Assembly (NCBI RefSeq): GCF_022581195.2 | Contig: NC_061467.1 | Span: 7,378,001-7,442,000 of the forward strand | Direction: 5' to 3' | Length of the DNA stretch: 64,000 nucleotides | Source of the DNA: Helicoverpa zea | Taxonomy: Eukaryota > Arthropoda > Insecta > Lepidoptera > Noctuidae | Shown here: positions 58,201-64,000 of the stretch, piece after piece | How positions within the stretch are numbered: position 1 is the first letter of the stretch | Layout: each line of letters begins with the position of its first letter | Translations under genes and position numbers: made by a program | The notes under the pieces: model-generated | The model's database searches: none | Told to the model about the DNA's origin: nothing | The model's input: only the letters and a program-made list of their open reading frames with translations

Positions 58201-61200
58201 AAAACTCCCATATAGTGTATTTTCTGTAGTTTATTACACCGTAGTGGAATATTTTTTTTATTATTACAAACACCTGGTTGAGTTTTGAAGTAAAATATAG
58301 ATGCGCCATTACCTACTCATTGCTCTACCATCTACTGACTATATTGCATACATTAACTTAGAAGCTGAAGAACTTAGAAGTGTTATATCGGAAACAAACA
58401 CAAATTAAAAAAAAATATAACGACAACTACAAACCACGGTAATTTTAAATAGGTAGGTAAAAGTACGCATATTGAGAAAAATCTGATACTTAGGTCAAAA
58501 GATTAAATATTTCATAGATATTTTCTATCTATAAGCTAGTGTTAGCGATAGTAAAGAATGTGACAGCCGCGATCCTGTTGCTGAGATCGTGATATATTGC
58601 TTCTCTGTATTCAAAGTACCGGGCAGGAGGCATTCTTCGAATATCGTATAGTGAAATACCATTAGAAATTATGTTGCAACAGGTTTACTCAAGTATATTT
58701 CCATTAAAAGGAGTTTATATGTTTTGAATTCTTGCATCTGTATTCATTTTAATAATTTCGCATGTTAGTAGTAACACAGTGTCTAAAGATGCATCCTTAA
58801 TCAAGTCCAGTATATTTGCATGCGACACGCGTATCGCACGCACTGCATGTTGAACAATCTCAAGCAGCTCTTCTAAACACGGTCTATTTGTCAAGTCACG
58901 TGGCACGCTCGCGCGCACCAAGCTTGCACGAGGTCACAATACAAACAAAAAACAACTGCGGTTTCAGATTAGGCCAGAGAAACCTGCAAAAACCAGCTAC
59001 CTGCGCCCCCGTCATTTTGGAAGCTTATTATAAGGATGCCGCCTCGGCCCCGTCTAAAATGATGAAGCCGCCTAAGAAAGAGATAAACTATACAAACCTT
59101 TCAAGAAGGAAAGAAATACTGCATCCCTTCTAATTCAAGGGTTATGTCAAAGAGGTTGGTAGCCGAAACAAGTTATTTAAATTCGGCTCTTGTCTCGAAA
59201 CCGCTACGCCTACATCGACCACAGGCAGACTCAACACTGACTGCGTTTTTCTTTTTACATCCGAATGCAATAAAGGCGAATAGAAATAAATTGGCAACAA
59301 AATGCTTCACGTGATAGCGGGGTATGCGTGTGACCAATAAAGTAATCATCGGGACGGGCGGACCAATTACGGCACTGCCGACTCATTCGTTGGCGATCGA
59401 AAATTAAAATTTAATTGATGGCACTCTGGCTGCCGCCGCTGTGGAGCGCCCGCGCACCCCCGGCCGCACTCCACACTCTTGTCTCAAAGCGTTTATTTAA
59501 AATGAAACTTATTCAATTTGCGCTTCGTAAGCACCCATTTTGAGGGTAATTAAACTCTGTACGTGGTTCTCTAGATAAGCACTTGTTGTCCTTAAGCTAC
59601 GTTCAGTTGAGACGATAGCTCTCTCTGCCGGTGACAACTACCGTATTGTATAGCAGTCGTTTACTTATTCACTTACTAGTGGACTGGACAATCGTCGTTT
59701 GTTCCGGACTAAGGATTCCCATATAACGACAAGTTAAGTGGCTGCAGCCGTGGTTATCCTATAAATGGATATGCAAATGCAACTTTTCAAACAAGCTATT
59801 TTCGTGACAATGATTGACTTTTAAATGGATATAAACAGCAGAGTATCAGCGTATCTCACGGCGGCGTCGGCCGGTCACACTCGGACACCGAGGCGGTGCG
59901 TCACGTACTCCGGGACTTGTCCTCAATTACTCATATAGCCGACTTAAAAAACGCGCGACACGTCGGTTTTTTACCCAAAAAGGATCGGCGCGTTCCATTT
60001 CCACAAAGAGTTGGCTCTGGTTAAGGCAATTTGTTTTGGATTGTGCGGCGCGGATGAATGGCTGCGGCGACGGCGGTGGCATGTGGCGGCTCCGCTGCGC
60101 GCATACTGATGAGCTGCCGGCTGCCTCCTCCTACACTGGAGCACACAATTATTTCTCTCTCATCTATTGTGATACACAGACTTTTTCGGCGTCTCGTTCG
60201 TCGCTTACACCGCCATTGTCAGTTTCGTATTGCGTACATAGGTACATTATAAATACAAAGCTAGGGTTCTCAAAAATAACTTTATTTATCTATAGTTCAT
60301 CTCAAAACTCGTAGTAAGTAGTAACACTCGACCGGACAATAAAAAGAACCCTTAATTAATCGTTAATTGCTTTTTAAAGTTCGTCCGTAATATCTACAAT
60401 ACAAGATTAAACTGTGTGCAATTTAGTCTCATTGTACCTCGAGATTATTTAATACGCTCAGGTTTGAGAGGTGAAAAATAAGAATCGAGTGAGCATTTTC
60501 AAAAATCGATTAAGAGAGACATGATTAAGTGCCGGAGTTTTTGTGCTCGTACGTTTCTCTCGTGGCGCGATTGTAGTCAGGGCACGAAGTTAAAATGTTT
60601 GCATATACGGCTATAAAGCAATCCCTCGGTAAATAATTACGTTAGTGCGGTCCCTTTTTGTTGGTCACCGTAACGCCATAATTATTTCCATTCAGCTCCA
60701 CTGTCAAGCAATGTATAATACTGCCAGATATCCCGTGCAATATAATGGTATGCCTCGACGTCAGCGCTGGAAGATTAATGTCCCGAACAATATTTTAAAA
60801 GATTGCTTGCACCGAGATAACCTTTAGCGTTTTCTCTTTCGTAATGGCTTAATTGAAAAAGTCAACAAACATCACTAAAATTCTGCCATAAAGATAATTC
60901 ATGTGAGTTGGTGCGCGACACGCCCACCGACGCGATTTAATTACAAAATCAATAATCGAATTGCAGAGGCGAGTTAATTGATTGTCTCTCGATACGACGC
61001 CGTGCTATCGACGTGCGTGCATCGGGTGCCTCCAATAAAAGTAACGCAACATCTCTGATACCCACCGAGTGGGGGAAGGTGGCACTGGCGTATCATTTAT
61101 TTATATCATGCTAAAGTGTGTATATCTTTTGAGTATGATATATTTTCAATGTAATTACGGCTGATGGCTGAGCAATGAGTGAGCTACGCGACGGCATTTA

Positions 61201-64000
61201 CGACCAACAAAAAGACGATAACTTTCACTTACTGGAGTATTTTTTCTTGAGCTTACTTATGCAAAGCTAAATGTGATGATGCGTGCTTAAATGTGCAAGA
61301 AAACTTATGCAATCATAAACAATCTCTTAGATCATTTGATAATGTAGCTGTTCTCAATTTGTTTGCGCGTGCACACTCAAGTAGGTAGATAAAACCTTGA
61401 AATATGGTATTTCAATGAGCAGTAACTGCTTGTTTCTCCTTCCATTAACACTAACAGTTTAGTCGTTACACGAGTAACAAAAACGCGTCCGTTCGTCTGG
61501 CGGCCATTAAAAACGCATCAGCGTCATATAAATTATTTTATTAAATGTCGATTCACACCTTTGCCCTGAGCGTGTCTAATCGATCGGGAACTTGCCCTGT
61601 TTATAGCTTTTCTTATTTCTGGTTTATAGGTAAGTATTTAGTATCCATTTTATGAGAGCCTACATTGAAATTCCTGGAGGCATAAATTATCACTTTCATG
61701 ATAAATAAAGATTTAATAACAATATAACATCCGGTCGTGGTTTGCATACGACTAATTGTTGATAAATGTAGGTACCTACTTACAATATATACCTTATGGT
61801 CAAAAAGGTACTATCAAGCTTACCTACTTACTTTTCTGAGTAAGTGACACCTGGTTATTTACTGAAAGAAAACAGAAAAGATAAATAATTGCACATTCAA
61901 AAACCAAACCTTCCATCTCCATCATTGTTGGCTTGAAATGAAAACTTTTCCGAGACAATAAAGCGTTTATTTCACTTTTACCTTCGAGACGTCTTGACAA
62001 TATAAGTAGTTTTGACAATATAACTGCAAGAATACTTGCCTTTTAAGGGTTAATCGACTGCTCCCATTTAGCTCCTCTCAATTTAGCTTTAATCTAGCAT
62101 TTAGCTTTTCTCAATTTTCCATTTAGCAAAACCTTTAACAGAGGAAACAAAGGCTTATTTACTAAAAGAATATAACAAAAGTGGAATAACTTTTCTTAAG
62201 CACCACCAAAGTTATTTTCGTCTAACAATTTTAAATTAACGATAATTTATAATTAATCTGTGTATCGATAAATCTCTCCGGCGATTATTACGGGAGGTTG
62301 TATCGAGCATGTAAAAAATAATGAACATCGGTTACACGCGTGCTACATAATCCCCGTTTAATTAGCAGATAGTTAACTCGAGTTTATGAACAGGCTCTAA
62401 TGTATTAGCTGGACGACATCCAAGTTTTTGCAGAAATATAGGATGTATTCCACTTATAGTAAAAGCTTTGAAATAGTAGCTGCCAACAACTTTGCATTTT
62501 TGACAGAGCTGCCTAATTTACCATAATATCGTGTCCAATTAACACATCAACTTTTATGAGAAAAACAACCTTTGCCAAATTGTTTATTCCCTAATGAGGT
62601 AAAATTAGCTTGAAAAACAATTTCTGGTAATTAGACTGTAAGTATTGGGTCCGTTATAATTTCTCTTCTTATTCAGAAACGACCGTTTTATGTGTCCGTC
62701 GGACTCACCTCGGTAAACATAAAGTCACTCTTTATATTTCGTACAATTATCCTAATGCTGTTAATTATCCATTATGAGAATGAAAATATTCATTTTTTTT
62801 TTAATACAGGTTTTTTAGCAAAATAGTGTTGTATCGTTTACAACTACGGAACGATTATTCGTCCAAGACATTCACCGTGTCTCGATACGATCGGAACTCG
62901 ATTGAGCCCCACTCTAATTCACGCAAATTTCATCTTCGATTGCTATCTCGCTAATTGACTGCTGCGTTTCAGGTGTCGATTATTATCAACGGAACTTAAT
63001 ATCTACGCGAGTTAAACGTAAATCAGGTTATATTTTTTTTTTCATATTACTTTTACATTAATTATTTCGTCCTAAAAATAGGTTTACGTATGTGTTGTGT
63101 TGTTGCAAATATTTTGATTGGTATTATTTTTTATAGAAAGCCGTTTGATTTATATTCAAAACATACCTATGCCAAAAATGGGTTCGTAAACTTTTGGTAG
63201 TGATGGATCTGAACAAAGGTTGCAAACCTAAATCAATTTTATAAGCCTAGAATTACATTGGTTTGATAATATTTTATTTATTCTTATTTGGGAGGCAGCA
63301 ACTGTGTAGGTATATATATGTACTTACCTATATCGAATCAGAAGCAATTTTAACAAAAATGAACCAATCTTGGGAGTCTTATTGCGCCTCATTGTTTTCA
63401 CACAAATGAGAGACAAAAGGAGCACCGCACACAATGCAATTTAGTCGTACATTACTCCGACTATACAATAAAATGTAATAACGAATTATAGAATAGATTG
63501 CTTAATCAATGCGTTGCGCCTTCACGCAAATTAAGACCTATGTCAATTGAGCTGTACGAACGAACAAACCGTTAATTATTGAAGTAATTACTTTTCGAAA
63601 TTATGTTTTTAACCTTAATGAAGTCGATTACACTAACGGCAACACAAAGGGAACAGTGAACATTTGCCTCTCTCGGGGAAGGATTATCGAGCAATGGAAC
63701 TCAGAGCATGTCGCTCTGTTTATGCTAATTTCTTTCACTTTCAATTAGAAGAGACAGTAAGTTACTACTGAGCTCCAGTTTATCGTCCCATATTTAGCTT
63801 CGCGTAGTTCTCGTCAACGGCTACACCGCGATCCAATACATTTGTCTTGATAATTTAATTCTTCAATCTCGTTTAATGTGAAGTTACGGGTGCTATTATT
63901 TTCTGAATTCTATTACTGGGAATGTATTTCATTCACTTTCATGGCTCTACAAAGGCTTATGATCCGGTTTATTCCGGTTGCACGTGTAGATTCACGTTGT
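55263..64000. other. Intergenic desert to the right edge
   Basis: About 8.7 kb without a supported gene or defined transposon. A perfect palindrome lies at 56326-56373. GC-rich patches at 56555-56640, 59430-59470 and 59850-60130 are islands in AT-rich sequence and may be regulatory. Short ORFs on both strands show no family resemblance. Confidence 0.45.
56326..56373. repeat. Perfect hairpin: 22-bp arms, 4-nt loop
   Basis: The arm GTTTAAGTACTTCAAGTCGC plus TC is followed by TATT and its exact complement. It would form a perfect stem-loop in RNA or a cruciform in DNA. There are no flanking duplications. Too short and too perfect for a typical microRNA precursor. Confidence 0.85.

Overview
The window looks like nuclear DNA of a moth, probably a noctuoid. 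It is AT-rich and has spliced genes with canonical GT-AG introns, a lepidopteran-type SINE with a poly(A) tail, four copies of a repeat ending in the common moth motif ACTGGAAGCCGACCCCAACA, and many foldback elements. There is no bacterial or phage gene organisation. Only two host protein-coding genes are supported. Everything else convincing is mobile DNA or regulatory sequence. The lepidopteran call is firm; the family-level guess is from remembered repeats only.

Layout. (1) 1-3.64 kb, plus strand: six exons encoding the C-terminal half (238 residues) of an SLC17/MFS anion transporter; the 5' half lies left of the window. (2) 3.64-11.7 kb: intergenic, with one small inverted-repeat element and a palindromic E-box/homeobox motif about 0.8 kb upstream of the next start site. 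(3) 11.7-28.26 kb, plus strand: the bHLH-Orange repressor gene hairy. It has four coding exons giving 260 residues, ending in a CtBP-type motif and WRPW. Intron 1 is 14 kb and holds a LINE 3' end, other repeats and a 5.3 kb DIRS-type tyrosine-recombinase retroelement on the minus strand. The 3'UTR carries a near-complete miR-7 site, a second GY-box, K-boxes and Pumilio motifs. (4) 28.3-64 kb: a gene desert holding a SINE with a nested insertion (28.8-30.0 kb), an apparently intact PIF/Harbinger transposon (34.93-39.07 kb), a 258 bp tandem duplication (41.8-42.3 kb), a GC-rich Harbinger-type MITE (46.0-46.4 kb), a Helitron-like repeat (52.7 kb) and a P-like element with a decayed THAP exon (53.6-55.25 kb). 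The last 8.7 kb shows only one perfect short palindrome and some GC-rich patches.

How it fits together. The hairy locus is the functional centre. An Inr+DPE-type promoter, several copies of the Hairy/E(spl) recognition core GGCACGCG in its own promoter and first intron, and Notch-effector style 3'UTR boxes suggest an autorepressed gene with a short-lived, microRNA-tuned transcript. The flanking desert may house its enhancers, but I cannot demonstrate any.

The most unusual structure is the Harbinger element. Its transposase gene and its MADF-BESS gene lie on opposite strands and are interlocked: each has a single intron, and that intron contains an exon of the other. The DIRS element is also structurally complete, including an internal complementary region built from both termini, although its genes are frameshifted.
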